Assembly (NCBI RefSeq): GCF_900659615.1
Contig: NZ_CAACUY010000020.1
Coordinates: forward strand, 17,379-81,378
Reading direction: 5' to 3'
Length of the DNA stretch: 64,000 nt
From: Actinomadura fibrosa
Lineage (GTDB): Bacteria > Actinomycetota > Actinomycetes > Streptosporangiales > Streptosporangiaceae
Below the pieces are notes generated by a model. The model was not told the origin of the DNA. It did no database searches and saw nothing but the letters and a program-made list of their open reading frames with translations. The translations under genes and the position numbers were made by a program. Below, piece by piece: positions 7,105-15,292 of the stretch. Position 1 is the first letter of the stretch, and each line of letters begins with the position of its first letter.

Positions 7105-8383
7105 CCGCGTACTCGGTACGGAACTGGCCGGCTGCTGGGACGCGGGAGTCGGCGAGCTCGCCCACGACCTGGTCGAGGCGGTCCCAGCCGAGCGGGGCCG
7201 CCATGGCCGTAGTCGCTTCGAGAGATGAGCGGGCGTAGCGGACGGCCTCGGTGACGTCTCCGAGGCGGTAGTGCGCCAAGGCCATGTCGGCCTGGACGAC
7301 GCACAGCTTCTTGATCTCTGTGGACGGGCCGACGGAAGCGGCGACCTGACGGCTTGCTCCCATGGCGCGGTCTTCTTGCGCGATGCGCGAGTAGACCGAG
7401 AGCGTCATAGAGGCGAAGCGGGTCGGGTCGACAAAGCAGGTCCAGGGGCGGGCGTTGATGTCGGCGGTGGCGTAGACGTCTTCGGCTTCGCGGATGGCTT
7501 CGAGGGCCGTTTGGTGATCGCCGAGGAGGGCCGATTCCTCGGCTTTGCGGCCGAGGAGCCAGGCACGGGTGGCGGGGTCGGCGTCGCCCAGGCGTTGGAG
7601 GGCGTTGGTGGCGAGTGTGACGGCTGCGCTGTGGTTTCCGCCGGTCATGTAGGTCTGGTAGCCGCTCATGCAGGCGGCGGTTGCGACGTCGTCGGTCTGT
7701 TTGGCGGCAACTCCGGCGAGGCGGGCTTGTCGTTCGGCGTGCTGACGGTCGCCGAGTTCCCACGCGAACCAGGCTGCGAGTACTGCTGATTCGCCGGCGG
7801 TGACGGCGAGACGGTGGCGCAGGTCGTCGGACCGGGTGGTCTCGAGGAGTGAGCCGATCTCGCTGATGTGGGTCAGGAGAGCGGGGTAGAGCTTGCGTGC
7901 TGGCCAGTGTTCCTCGAGGCGGTGAAGACCTCTGGTGCGGCCTTCGAGGTGCTCGACGGTCTCGTCATCGGGACGCTTCTGGCCGGTGAGCGCTCTCAGT
8001 AGGCGCTCGGCTGGTTCGAGTGCGGAGGTGCCTGCCGCGGTGACTGCGGCGAGCTGAAGCAGGGTTCTGCGGTCCACGCGCTGGTTGAGCCTTCCTACTG
8101 TCCAGGCGAGTACGAGTGGGTCAACATGATCTTCAGACATGGAGACGGTCGTGGGGGTGAACAGGTCGGCGTGGCGAGCGAAGAGGCGTCGGTACAGCTC
8201 GGCGTAGACGGGGCCGACCGGTTCGCCGCGCTGGTGGGCGCGGATCCGGCGGGCCATCGAGTCGAGGCCCGGAAGTTGGGCGCGTTCTTTGGGTGAGGCG
8301 AGATCTCGCATCTCTTTTGCGAGGTGGTTCTGAGACCAAATCTTCCGTTCCGAGATCAACCGGATCTTGTCGGCCAGTTCCAT
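7067..8383 (-). CDS. TPR-containing HTH transcriptional regulator (Streptomyces type)
   Basis: 438 aa from the ATG at 8383, which has GAAGGTC just upstream; earlier in-frame ATGs lack a ribosome site. The N-terminus (about 1-75) is an XRE-like DNA-binding region (ISERKIWSQNHLAKEMRDLA...SMARRIRAHQRGEPVG). A linker (RRTLLQLAAVTAAG) leads to a TPR-like solenoid, about 150-420. Such regulators occur across streptomycetes and often lie beside anti-sigma-type ATPases, as here: the next gene to the right is divergent. Target and signal are unknown. Its 3' end overlaps cutA by 38 bp. Confidence 0.8.
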   Translation of the reverse strand: MELADKIRLISERKIWSQNHLAKEMRDLASPKERAQLPGLDSMARRIRAHQRGEPVGPVYAELYRRLFARHADLFTPTTVSMSEDHVDPLVLAWTVGRLNQRVDRRTLLQLAAVTAAGTSALEPAERLLRALTGQKRPDDETVEHLEGRTRGLHRLEEHWPARKLYPALLTHISEIGSLLETTRSDDLRHRLAVTAGESAVLAAWFAWELGDRQHAERQARLAGVAAKQTDDVATAACMSGYQTYMTGGNHSAAVTLATNALQRLGDADPATRAWLLGRKAEESALLGDHQTALEAIREAEDVYATADINARPWTCFVDPTRFASMTLSVYSRIAQEDRAMGASRQVAASVGPSTEIKKLCVVQADMALAHYRLGDVTEAVRYARSSLEATTAMAAPLGWDRLDQVVGELADSRVPAAGQFRTEYAATRPKTAPPSLL

Positions 8384-8574
8384 TTGACCTTCATCCTCGC
8401 GCATCGGTTTGACTCTGCCCGAACGCCTCACCTGGGCGACATCCGCTCACGTCCGTCGGCGACCGCCCACGTCAAACAGTCTTCCCTAGCAAGTGAGCCT
8501 TGTGCAGTGGTTTCTTGCTGTCACGCGACCAAACCGGACACCCAATACGCAACGACGCGTGACGAGGACAGGCG

Positions 8575-9015
8575 ATGACAACCGTGACAGCGATCAGACC
8601 GCCTTACCTGGAGCTGGCCCTCACCGTGGACCGCTCTGAGGGCAGTCGAGCCAGGCAGGCTGTCACCAGGGCTTTGTGCGATCTGGGACACGCGGGTCTC
8701 GTTGATGACGCGTGCGTCATCGTCAGCGAGTTGGTCACCAATGCGATCGTGGAGACCGAGAAGCGGCTTATCTTCCTGGCGCGCGATTTCCTGACAACCA
8801 GCCGCATCAAGCTCAGGCTCTACGCCGACAGCGGTCGAATCGTCGTTGAGGTGTGGGACGAGCTGCCGGACAAGATCCCGCGACCGCGGCTGCCGGATAT
8901 CGGCGAAGAAGGCGGGCGAGGGCTGAACATCGTGGCGCAATTGTCTGCGAAATGGGGCTATAGCCACACATGCGGCTGGAAGCGCGTATGGGCTCTGCTG
9001 GAGGTCGCCTCATGA
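8575..9015 (+). CDS. ATP-binding anti-sigma/regulatory protein (HATPase_c, RsbW-like)
   Basis: 146 aa. GHKL-type ATPase domain with the N-box (VSELVTNAIVE) and a G-box (GEEGGRGLNIV), plus VVEVWDELPDKIP as the D-x-x/D-x-G strand region. Such small RsbW-like kinases bind sigma factors or anti-sigma antagonists and are very numerous in actinomycetes. The gene is divergent from the TPR-HTH regulator, with 191 bp between them, a common pairing in streptomycetes. No sigma factor or antagonist lies next to it. Confidence 0.85.
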   Translation: MTTVTAIRPPYLELALTVDRSEGSRARQAVTRALCDLGHAGLVDDACVIVSELVTNAIVETEKRLIFLARDFLTTSRIKLRLYADSGRIVVEVWDELPDKIPRPRLPDIGEEGGRGLNIVAQLSAKWGYSHTCGWKRVWALLEVAS

Positions 9016-9206
9016 TGACCTCCAGGCAGCAACTCCAGCAGGTCTTCTGGAGAGGGCCCTCCCCATGCTAGAGCCCACCGGGTGACCCCTAACAAGTCTC
9101 TCGCCTCCTGATACTGCCCAACGGCGAGCGGCGGTGCCGGAGGCGACACCCTCCAGACGGCGGTTAGGGGCTCCCGCGGCCTCGCCACCATCCGGCGAAT
9201 CGATCT

Positions 9207-9253
9207 CCTCCGGGCGGAGCTCCCAGCCCCCGAGGAAGCACTCCGCCCGGAGG
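9207..9253 (+). repeat. Hairpin: 13-bp arms, 21-nt loop
   Basis: CCTCCGGGCGGAG (9207-9219) and its exact complement (9241-9253). It could terminate transcription of the anti-sigma-like gene, although no U tract follows. Confidence 0.55.
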
Positions 9254-9359
9254 TTCATCACCAAGCCCCCGCGGCTTTGCAGCCGCTCCTGGGCTTCGCC
9301 ATGCAGGAAGGAAGGTGGTTCATCGCTCGCAGGGCGTCCGCCCATCGGTGTTGACGCGG

Positions 9360-9403
9360 AGCAGTGCCCCGCCGAACGGCGGCCCGGATGGCGGGGCACT
9401 GCT
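9360..9403 (+). repeat. Hairpin: 14-bp arms, 16-nt loop, 67 bp before the operon start
   Basis: AGCAGTGCCCCGCC (9360-9373) and its exact complement (9390-9403). Its position just upstream of the ribosome site at 9461 suggests a leader structure or a terminator/attenuator for the next three genes. Confidence 0.55.
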
Positions 9404-9470
9404 AGAAGCTCCCAGCAGACACGGGCCGACCTCGCTCGCCATCAGTGCCACTAGCCACAAAGGAGAAGTC

Positions 9471-10223
9471 GTGAGCACCATCCTGGCCCAACCCGTCCCG
9501 ATCATCGACGTCACGATGCCCGAGCCGTTCCACTCCGGCTGGAACAAGATCGACGGAATCACCGTGGACGACACCCGCCTCACCATCGACCCGGCGACCT
9601 ACTTCTTCCGGTACGAGAACCCCACCTGGCTCGTCTGCGACTGGGCCGGCGTCGAGGCCGAGCTGCTCCCGGCGGTCGAGACGCACGACACGACCATCGA
9701 GCAGATCGCGCTGGAGTACGTCAAGGCGCACGGCAGGCTCACCGACGACGCGGCCGAAGTGCTCCAGGTGGCGTGGAAGGTCAACGCCTGGCAGTTCCGC
9801 GACGAGCACCTGAACGACCGGGGCCTGGCGGCGCTCGGCGTCCGCAGCGAGGACCTGCGCATGCTGCGCGAGTGCTGCACGCTCATGGCCCTCAACCGGG
9901 TCGAGAAGGACGGCACGATCACCAACGTCGGACCGGCGTGGATGTTCCCCATCGCCTGCAAGGTCGTCTACGACCTGGACCAGGAGGGCGCCCAACTTCT
10001 CGACGAGCTGTACCACGGCACCTGGTTCGACGAGGCCCGGCGCGTCGAGGCGGTCAAGGCCAACGCCTCGCTGGGCGGCAAGCTCGTCCACGGGTGCCAG
10101 TCCCAGCAGGACATGCGGGGCGGGTGCGTCGTACCGTTCGGCGCGGACCTCGCCGAGTTCCAACGGGAGCTGGCACAGTTCGGAGATGACTGGATCGAGC
10201 GGGTGGAGTCCTTTGGCCGGTGA
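9471..10223 (+). CDS. Hypothetical protein, first gene of the APH-like set
   Basis: 250 aa from a GTG at 9471 with AAAGGAGAA 8 nt upstream; the frame is open earlier but without a start signal. Soluble, with no signal peptide. It is rich in aromatic and acidic residues (ATYFFRYENPTWLVCDWAG; ECCTLMALNRVEKDG) and has a C-terminal segment with HGCQSQQDMRGGCV. I do not recognise the family. Its 3' end overlaps the APH-like gene by 38 bp, so the two are probably made together. Confidence 0.7.
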   Translation: MSTILAQPVPIIDVTMPEPFHSGWNKIDGITVDDTRLTIDPATYFFRYENPTWLVCDWAGVEAELLPAVETHDTTIEQIALEYVKAHGRLTDDAAEVLQVAWKVNAWQFRDEHLNDRGLAALGVRSEDLRMLRECCTLMALNRVEKDGTITNVGPAWMFPIACKVVYDLDQEGAQLLDELYHGTWFDEARRVEAVKANASLGGKLVHGCQSQQDMRGGCVVPFGADLAEFQRELAQFGDDWIERVESFGR

Positions 10224-11169
10224 CGACTACGGGCCCGAGGGGGCGGACGCGCTGTCCGCCCCCTCGGGGGTCCTGCACGCACTGATCACATCGGCGGGTC
10301 TGCCGACTCGTCCGGTTCGCCGGGACCCATTGCATGTCTGGGATATGTCCGCCGTGGAGCGGGTCCACCTTGCGGACGGCAGTTCGGTCATCTGCAAGAC
10401 GGCGCGCGAGCCGTTCACCGAAGAGGCCGAGGTGCTGCGGTATGCGGAGGTCCACGGCGTGCCTGTGCCTGCGGTGCTCGCCTCGACTCATACCGCTGAC
10501 GGGCATCTCGCCATGCTGCTCGAAGACCTCGGGCCGGCGCCGGACGAAGACGCGCCAATGAGTGTCGGAGCGCAGATGGCCGTCCAGGTACACCAGTGTC
10601 CGCCCATGAGTGGCCTTGCTGAACTCGACGCCGCCGCTCTGGCCGGTCTACCGCACCGTGCCCTGCGCTGGCTGGAAACGCTGCGCTTGGAAGGACGGTG
10701 GACGGACACCGTCGAGATCGAGGACCTCCTGGAGCGGCTCGACGCAGTCAGCGAACGTCGTGCACAGGGTGTGGATATCCCGCCGTACAGGCTGTGCCAC
10801 AGCGAGTTCCATCCCACCTCACTGCACGTCAGCGCAACCGGCGTGAAGATCCTCGACTGGGCGAGAGCCTTCAACGGGCCTGGTCTGCTGGACTTGGCGT
10901 CCTGGGAGGACACCCCGAAGCCGCTCAACACTGAGGCCGTGGCACGGATGATCCGCGCCTACATCGCGGCGGGTGGGAACGAGCACGCTGCGTCGGAGCG
11001 CGGGGGACTGCCCGCTGAGGAGTGGGCCGGCGGCTGGCACCGCGTCTGGATCTGCGAGTGGTACCTCCAGCAATGCGTCCGCTGGATGCCCGATCCCGCG
11101 AACGACGCGGCGACTCAGCGGACGGTCGCGAGGCACCTGAAGGAGGCAGCGCAATGCCTGACGCAGTGA
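10186..11169 (+). CDS. Aminoglycoside phosphotransferase-like protein with altered catalytic motif
   Basis: 327 aa. Kinase-like APH fold: an N-lobe with VERVHLADGSSVICKT (Lys of the ATP site), and a C-lobe with LCHSEFHPTSLHV followed by VKILDWARAFNGPGLLDLASW. In active APH enzymes the catalytic loop is H-x-D-x-x-x-x-N; here Asp is Glu and Asn is Ser, while the metal Asp of ILDW is kept. This may be a variant kinase or a binding protein rather than a resistance enzyme. It overlaps the previous gene by 38 bp and the next by 16 bp. Substrate unknown. Confidence 0.75.
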   Translation: MTGSSGWSPLAGDDYGPEGADALSAPSGVLHALITSAGLPTRPVRRDPLHVWDMSAVERVHLADGSSVICKTAREPFTEEAEVLRYAEVHGVPVPAVLASTHTADGHLAMLLEDLGPAPDEDAPMSVGAQMAVQVHQCPPMSGLAELDAAALAGLPHRALRWLETLRLEGRWTDTVEIEDLLERLDAVSERRAQGVDIPPYRLCHSEFHPTSLHVSATGVKILDWARAFNGPGLLDLASWEDTPKPLNTEAVARMIRAYIAAGGNEHAASERGGLPAEEWAGGWHRVWICEWYLQQCVRWMPDPANDAATQRTVARHLKEAAQCLTQ

Positions 11170-11627
11170 CCAACGTTCACCCGGCTGCTCGTCTGGCTCT
11201 TCCCGAGGGAGGCTTTGCAGACGTCGACCTGAAGATGGTTCCGCTCGTCCAGGCGCTCTGGGCGATGGGGCTGCGTACGGCGGGTTGCTGCCAGGACCTC
11301 GGCGAATCTTCGGCCTTTACCGGGAACGAAGCAGGGCGCGAGCGCTTCGGTCAGTACTACCGAGGCCAAGCGTGGCTGAAGATGCCCGTCGAAGACACAC
11401 GAATCATGCTCGCACGCCTCGCCGAACATCCCCGCTTCCGCGAGCGCTTCAATCGCTGGACCCGCCCGGACGCCTGGGAGAACTACGTGTACCTGCTCGC
11501 GGGTGATACCGACGTCCAACTCTCCGCTTGGGCTCAGATTCACTTCCCGAACGACCAACTCGACGAGGTGACCGCAATCCTTGGCGGCCCAGCGTCGACC
11601 AACATCAGCGTGCGTTCCCGCTGCTGA
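11154..11627 (+). CDS. Hypothetical protein, third gene of the APH-like set
   Basis: 157 aa from the ATG at 11154 with AAGGAGG upstream; it overlaps the APH-like stop by 16 bp. Soluble. It carries a double cysteine (RTAGCCQDLGESS), a middle segment (WLKMPVEDTRIMLARLAEHPRFRERF) and a C-terminal WAQIHFPNDQLDEVTAIL. No family recognised. The overlaps with both upstream genes suggest joint function. Confidence 0.7.
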   Translation: MPDAVTNVHPAARLALPEGGFADVDLKMVPLVQALWAMGLRTAGCCQDLGESSAFTGNEAGRERFGQYYRGQAWLKMPVEDTRIMLARLAEHPRFRERFNRWTRPDAWENYVYLLAGDTDVQLSAWAQIHFPNDQLDEVTAILGGPASTNISVRSRC

Positions 11628-12048
11628 ACTCAAGGGCCCAACTCGAATGTCGGCTGTGGGTCCGTCCGCGGCTCGGAGCCGCGGGGCAAGAAATGCATAT
11701 CGTTCACTTCTGGAGTTGGACCGAGCGCGGTCCAGTGCTGCGAGGTGGGGATCGAGCGCGATCCCAGGTGTGAAGGGGTCTGCTGGGTGCCCCCGCCAAG
11801 CCAAGGCAGACGGCGCGATAGAAGGCATGTCGTATAGGTGCCAATTCGTGGCGCTGCGACACGCCTTGCCGCTACAGCAGTTGACTATTGCTGCTGTGCA
11901 ATGCATCGTCGAAAGGGTCGCCTAAAAGTGACGACATAATCGTCAGACTAGCTCGAAACGGCACAAAGATGTCACTTGGCTGGCGAAGGAAGACGATACT
12001 CGGCAGAGAGGGCAACGATCTGAGTATCCGACGTCGAACAGGGGAACT
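11628..12048. other. 421-bp stretch without a supported gene
   Basis: Moderate GC with several short open frames that lack ribosome sites and family resemblance. It probably holds the promoter of the 76-aa gene, but I see no clear element in it. Confidence 0.4.
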
Positions 12049-12279
12049 GTGGCGGGGATCGACAAGCGGATCGCTGTGCTCGTGTCCTGGAGCAAGACCG
12101 GGGACCGGAAGCAGCGCACGAAGCCGGGACGGGACGCCTTCCTGGCGCGGTTCGAGCGAGAGGTTGACCCGGAAGGCGTGCTTCCGGTGGAGGAGCGACG
12201 GCGGCGGGCCGAGTTGGCCAAGCGGGCCTACATGCTGCGGCTGGCCAAGCGGTCGGCGCAGGTGAGGAAGAAGGGCTGA
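12049..12279 (+). CDS. Small conserved basic protein (76 aa)
   Basis: GTG start at 12049 with AGGGGAAC upstream. Highly charged and helical (AGIDKRIAVLVSWSKTGDRKQRTKPGR...RRAELAKRAYMLRLAKRSAQVRKKG). Similar short proteins beginning with this pattern occur in streptomycetes; function unknown. It lies tail-to-tail with the integrase, separated by a strong bidirectional terminator. Confidence 0.6.
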   Translation: MAGIDKRIAVLVSWSKTGDRKQRTKPGRDAFLARFEREVDPEGVLPVEERRRRAELAKRAYMLRLAKRSAQVRKKG

Positions 12280-12286
12280 CCTATAG

Positions 12287-12319
12287 CGAAGCCCCGGCGC
12301 GGGATGCGCCGGGGCTTCG
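12287..12319. terminator. Bidirectional terminator between the 76-aa gene and the integrase
   Basis: Perfect 14-bp arms (CGAAGCCCCGGCGC and complement) with a 5-nt GGGAT loop, located exactly between two convergent genes. Confidence 0.85.
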
Positions 12320-12327
12320 TCCGATGG

Positions 12328-13272
12328 TCAGTCCTCCATGATGCGGTCATAGGTGCGGCGGGCTCGGGTGCTGGCGGCGCTGCGGCCGTAGCGGCGGAGC
12401 ATCTGGGGTGATGACCAGCCGTTGAGTTCCATGAGGTCGCCTTCGGCGCCGCCCTTGTCGAGCCAAGTGTGGGAGAAGTGGTGGCGGAACTTGTGCGGGT
12501 GGACGGCGACGCCGCATTCCTCGCCGCGGCGGACGCCCATCTGGTAGATGCCGTTGGCCGTCATAGGTGGACGATTGTTGGTGCCCAGCCAAAGATGCCG
12601 GCTGGAGGCATGGGTGTGCTTGGCGCGGACCCGGATGTAGCGGTCGATGGCTCGGGCGGACGGGTGCCCGAAGCGGACGATGCGCTGCTTGTTGCCCTTA
12701 CCTGTGACGAGGAGTTCGCGGCGCATCAGGTCCAGGTCGCTGCGGTCGGGGTCGTCGGCGTCGTAGGTGATGCCGGCGAGTTCGGACAGTCGCAGGCCGG
12801 TCGCCTTGAACAGCGCCAGGATGGCGAAATCGCGGCGTTGGGTGAAGGCTTTCCCTTCGCAGTGCTTAAGGAGCTTGGCGAGTTCGTCGTCGGTGAAGAC
12901 GGGGACGACCTTTTCGCCGACGGCGGGTGGGCGGAGCTTCGCCATCGGGTTGGGCAGTTCTTCGTCGGTGGGCCACCACTTGAAGAACTGCTGCAGTGCC
13001 CGGTATTGGTTGTTTGCGTAGCTGTCGGAGTAGGTGTTGAGGAGCCAGACCGTCCAGGCGCGGACGTCGTCGGCGGTGACGTCGTCCCAGTCGGTGTGAG
13101 TGGTGTTGCGTCGAAGATGTCCGGCCGCGAACCACTGCGCCGCTTCGGCGTAGGTGCGGACGGTCTTCGGGGACTTCCCCTCGGCGTTGAGATGCAGGGT
13201 GAACGAGTTGATCGCGGGTTGGAAGGCGCCTGCTCGGAGGTCCTTCGGACGCCGCGTACGCGCGGTACCCAT
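12328..13272 (-). CDS. int: Tyrosine recombinase / integrase of the tRNA-Phe element
   Basis: 314 aa, full length. SAM-like core-binding N-domain (about 18-105: FTLHLNAEGKSPKTVRTYAEAAQWF...ALQQFFKWW). The catalytic domain shows motif I Arg (KATGLRLSELAGI), a beta-hairpin Lys (TGKGNKQRIVRF), box II H-K-F-R-H-H, the W of LNGWSS in the His/Trp position, and the nucleophile Tyr in MLRRYGRS. It catalyses integration and excision at tRNA-Phe. The start lies 85 bp from the attachment repeat, and it reads away from the tRNA. This is the only intact recombinase in the element. Confidence 0.95.
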   Translation of the reverse strand: MGTARTRRPKDLRAGAFQPAINSFTLHLNAEGKSPKTVRTYAEAAQWFAAGHLRRNTTHTDWDDVTADDVRAWTVWLLNTYSDSYANNQYRALQQFFKWWPTDEELPNPMAKLRPPAVGEKVVPVFTDDELAKLLKHCEGKAFTQRRDFAILALFKATGLRLSELAGITYDADDPDRSDLDLMRRELLVTGKGNKQRIVRFGHPSARAIDRYIRVRAKHTHASSRHLWLGTNNRPPMTANGIYQMGVRRGEECGVAVHPHKFRHHFSHTWLDKGGAEGDLMELNGWSSPQMLRRYGRSAASTRARRTYDRIMED

Positions 13273-13356
13273 TGGAGTGAGAGTTTTCCTCTGTTCGAGC
13301 GGTGTACACCGGAAGTGATCAATCCGTTACCGGTGTTTTCGCTGGTCAGAGAACCA

Positions 13357-13402
13357 AGGTGGGCAGGGGCGGGGTCGAACCGCCGACCTTCCGCTTTTCA
13401 GG
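13357..13402 (-). repeat. tRNA-side attachment site of the element
   Basis: Perfect 46-bp partner of 774-819. It spans the 3' half of tRNA-Phe, so integration restores a complete tRNA at this end. Confidence 0.92.
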
Positions 13403-13433
13403 CGGACGCTCGTACCGACTGAGCTACCTGCCC
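13360..13433 (-). tRNA. tRNA-Phe (GAA)
   Basis: 74 nt. Acceptor GGGCAGG/CCTGCCC, D arm GCTC...GAGC, anticodon stem TCCGC/GCGGA around CTGAAAA (anticodon GAA), T arm GGCGG-TTCGACC-CCGCC, discriminator A. CCA is not fully encoded. It is the integration target of the element to its left. Confidence 0.96.
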
Positions 13434-13456
13434 AGGACGCGCGTCGGCGCGTCTGG

Positions 13457-13531
13457 CGGTCCTGACGGGATTTGAACCCGCGGCCTCCACCTTGACAGGG
13501 TGGCGAGCACTCCTAACTGCTCCACAGGACC
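13457..13531 (-). tRNA. tRNA-Asp (GTC)
   Basis: 75 nt. Acceptor GGTCCTG/CAGGACC, anticodon stem CCACC/GGTGG around CTGTCAA (anticodon GTC), T arm GCGGG-TTCAAAT-CCCGT, discriminator G. It lies 23 nt upstream of tRNA-Phe on the same strand, a usual actinobacterial pair. Confidence 0.96.
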
Positions 13532-13809
13532 TTGCGTCTCCGAGCTTAGTGGCTTCGGAGGGGTGTCTCGTCCCGGGCGGGCGGCCCGGTTCTTGGCGAC
13601 GTCCGAGAGCATACGCGATGGCTGTGGACGGCGCCAACTCGTTAAGCGGGGTTGGCGGCAGGGGGGACGGGGAGGATGGGCGGTGACGGAGGGGCGCCGG
13701 AAGTCGCCCGTTGGTGACCGTTTTTGTGCCTCATGTGGCCGGGGTTCCTAATGTGGTGGGGTCGGGGCCGTCCTCGGGGGACGGCCGAGAGGTGAAAGGC
13801 CGGAAACGC

Positions 13810-15240
13810 ATGGTCGCGAAGCTCCCGGAGCAGGGCGCGGAGGCGGAGGGGTATCAGCGAGGGCTCGGTACCCGGCAGATCCAGATGCTGGCGATCGGCG
13901 GGACGATCGGTACGGGGTTGTTCCTCGGGGCCGGGGAGAACATCGCCAAGGCCGGGCCCAGCCTGATCCTGGCGTACGCGGTCGCGGGGCTGATGGTGTT
14001 CTTCGTGGTGCGGGCGCTCGGTGAGCTGCTCATGTACCGGCGGGCGGAAGGGGGGTTCGCCGGGTACGCGCGGGAGTTCCTCGGGCCGTTCTGGGGCTAC
14101 GCGACGACGTGGACGTACTGGATCATCTGGGTCACGACGGGCATGGCGGAGCTGACCGCGGCCGGGAAGTACGTGCAGAAGTGGTGGCCGGGGGTCGAGC
14201 AGTGGCAGACGGCGCTGGTGGCGCTGGTGGTCCTGTTCGCGGTGAACCTGATCTCGGTGAAGCTGTTCGGCGAGCTGGAGTTCTGGTTCGCGATGATCAA
14301 GGTCGCGGCGATCGTGATGATGATCCTGGTGGGGATCGGGGTGCTGGTCTTCGGGTTCAGCGACGCGGGCGACACCGCTGCGGTGTCGAACCTGTGGTCG
14401 CATGGCGGGTTCTTCCCTGAGGGGGTCAGCCCGGCGCTGATGACGCTGCAGATGGTCATGTTCGCCTACCTGGGCGTCGAGCTGGTCGGTGTGACGGCGA
14501 GCGAGGCGAAGGATCCGGAGAAGAACATCCCGCGGGCGATCAACGCGCTGCCACTGCGGTTCGCGCTGTTCTACCTGGGGTCGCTGCTGGTGATCCTGTC
14601 CGTGGTGCCGTGGACGGCGTTCAAGGGCGGCGCGAGCCCGTTCGTGCTGGCCTTCGACGAGATCGGCATCCCGGGCGGGGGCGACATCGTCAACGTCGTG
14701 GTGCTGACGGCGGCGCTGTCGTCGTGCAACGCGGGCGGGCTGTACTCGACGTCCCGGATGCTGCGGACGGCCGGGGTGAACGGGGACGGGCCGAGGGCGC
14801 TGGCCGGGTTGAACGGGCGCGGTGTCCCGGTGCTGACCGTGGTGATCTCGGCGCTGGTCATGGGGATCGGCGTGGTGGTCAACGCGGTGGTGCCGGACAA
14901 GGCGTTCGAGTACATCACGTCGGTGTCGACGGGCGGGGCCATCCTGGTGTGGACGGTCATCCTGGTCGCGCACATGGTGTACCGGCGGAAGGCGGCGGCG
15001 GGGGCGCTGCCGCGGGCGTCCTACCGGATGCCGTGGGCGCCGTATACGAACTGGCTGGTGCTGGCGTTCTTCGTGTTCGTCACGGTGACCATCGCGTGGG
15101 AGGCGGACACGCGGATCGCGCTGTACGTCATGACAGGGTGGCTGGTTCTGCTGGTGGCGGGCTGGCCGGTCGTGCGGCGGCGGTCGCGTGAGAGCGCGGA
15201 CGCGCGGGCGGTGCCGGCCGGGGAGAGCGCGAACGCCTGA
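13810..15240 (+). CDS. Amino-acid permease (APC superfamily, AAT family)
   Basis: 476 aa from the ATG at 13810; a GTG at 13792 is an alternative. About 12 membrane segments. The N-terminal signature LGTRQIQMLAIGGTIGTGLFLGAG, with the unwound first helix GGTIGTG, marks the AAT family (L-asparagine, D-serine/D-alanine/glycine, GABA or aromatic permeases). It also carries E-x-K-D-P-E-K-N-I-P-R-A-I-N and the conserved LSSCNAGGLYSTSRML. A proton-coupled importer; the substrate cannot be told from sequence. It diverges from the tRNA pair and is followed 52 bp later by the adenylate cyclase gene. Confidence 0.9.
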   Translation: MVAKLPEQGAEAEGYQRGLGTRQIQMLAIGGTIGTGLFLGAGENIAKAGPSLILAYAVAGLMVFFVVRALGELLMYRRAEGGFAGYAREFLGPFWGYATTWTYWIIWVTTGMAELTAAGKYVQKWWPGVEQWQTALVALVVLFAVNLISVKLFGELEFWFAMIKVAAIVMMILVGIGVLVFGFSDAGDTAAVSNLWSHGGFFPEGVSPALMTLQMVMFAYLGVELVGVTASEAKDPEKNIPRAINALPLRFALFYLGSLLVILSVVPWTAFKGGASPFVLAFDEIGIPGGGDIVNVVVLTAALSSCNAGGLYSTSRMLRTAGVNGDGPRALAGLNGRGVPVLTVVISALVMGIGVVVNAVVPDKAFEYITSVSTGGAILVWTVILVAHMVYRRKAAAGALPRASYRMPWAPYTNWLVLAFFVFVTVTIAWEADTRIALYVMTGWLVLLVAGWPVVRRRSRESADARAVPAGESANA

Positions 15241-15292
15241 GTGCCCGGCGCCACAGGGTGCGATGATGGTGGTCGCGACCCTGGAGGTGCCT

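Larger units (their letters stand above)
9016..9470. other. 455-bp gene-free stretch with two strong hairpins upstream of the 250-aa gene
   Basis: No reading frame here has convincing start signals or composition. It contains two long perfect hairpins (9207-9253 and 9360-9403) between the anti-sigma-like gene and the downstream operon. It may be a structured leader or a terminator region. Confidence 0.5.
774..13402. mobile_element. Integrative element in tRNA-Phe, about 12.6 kb
   Basis: Bounded by perfect 46-bp direct repeats (774-819, 13357-13402). A tyrosine integrase (12328-13272) lies next to the intact tRNA-Phe. Cargo: a Crp/cyclase/DRHyd gene set, cutA, a TPR-HTH regulator with a divergent anti-sigma-like ATPase, and an APH-like three-gene set. 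I see no FtsK/TraB translocase, relaxase, replication protein or phage structural gene, so it is either a non-autonomous island or relies on host or helper transfer. A small AlpA-like HTH gene (2183-2455) could act as an excisionase, but it is fused into the defence-like operon. Intergenic parts such as 6330-6420 are clearly more AT-rich than the flanking chromosome. Confidence 0.88.

Noticed and set aside
9010..9399. 129-codon minus-strand frame between the anti-sigma-like and 250-aa genes
   Set aside because: No ribosome site, no family resemblance, and it covers two strong hairpins.
774..13402. Conjugative element (AICE) with transfer and replication genes
   Set aside because: No FtsK/TraB-like, relaxase or Rep protein is present between the repeats; only integrase and a small HTH protein.
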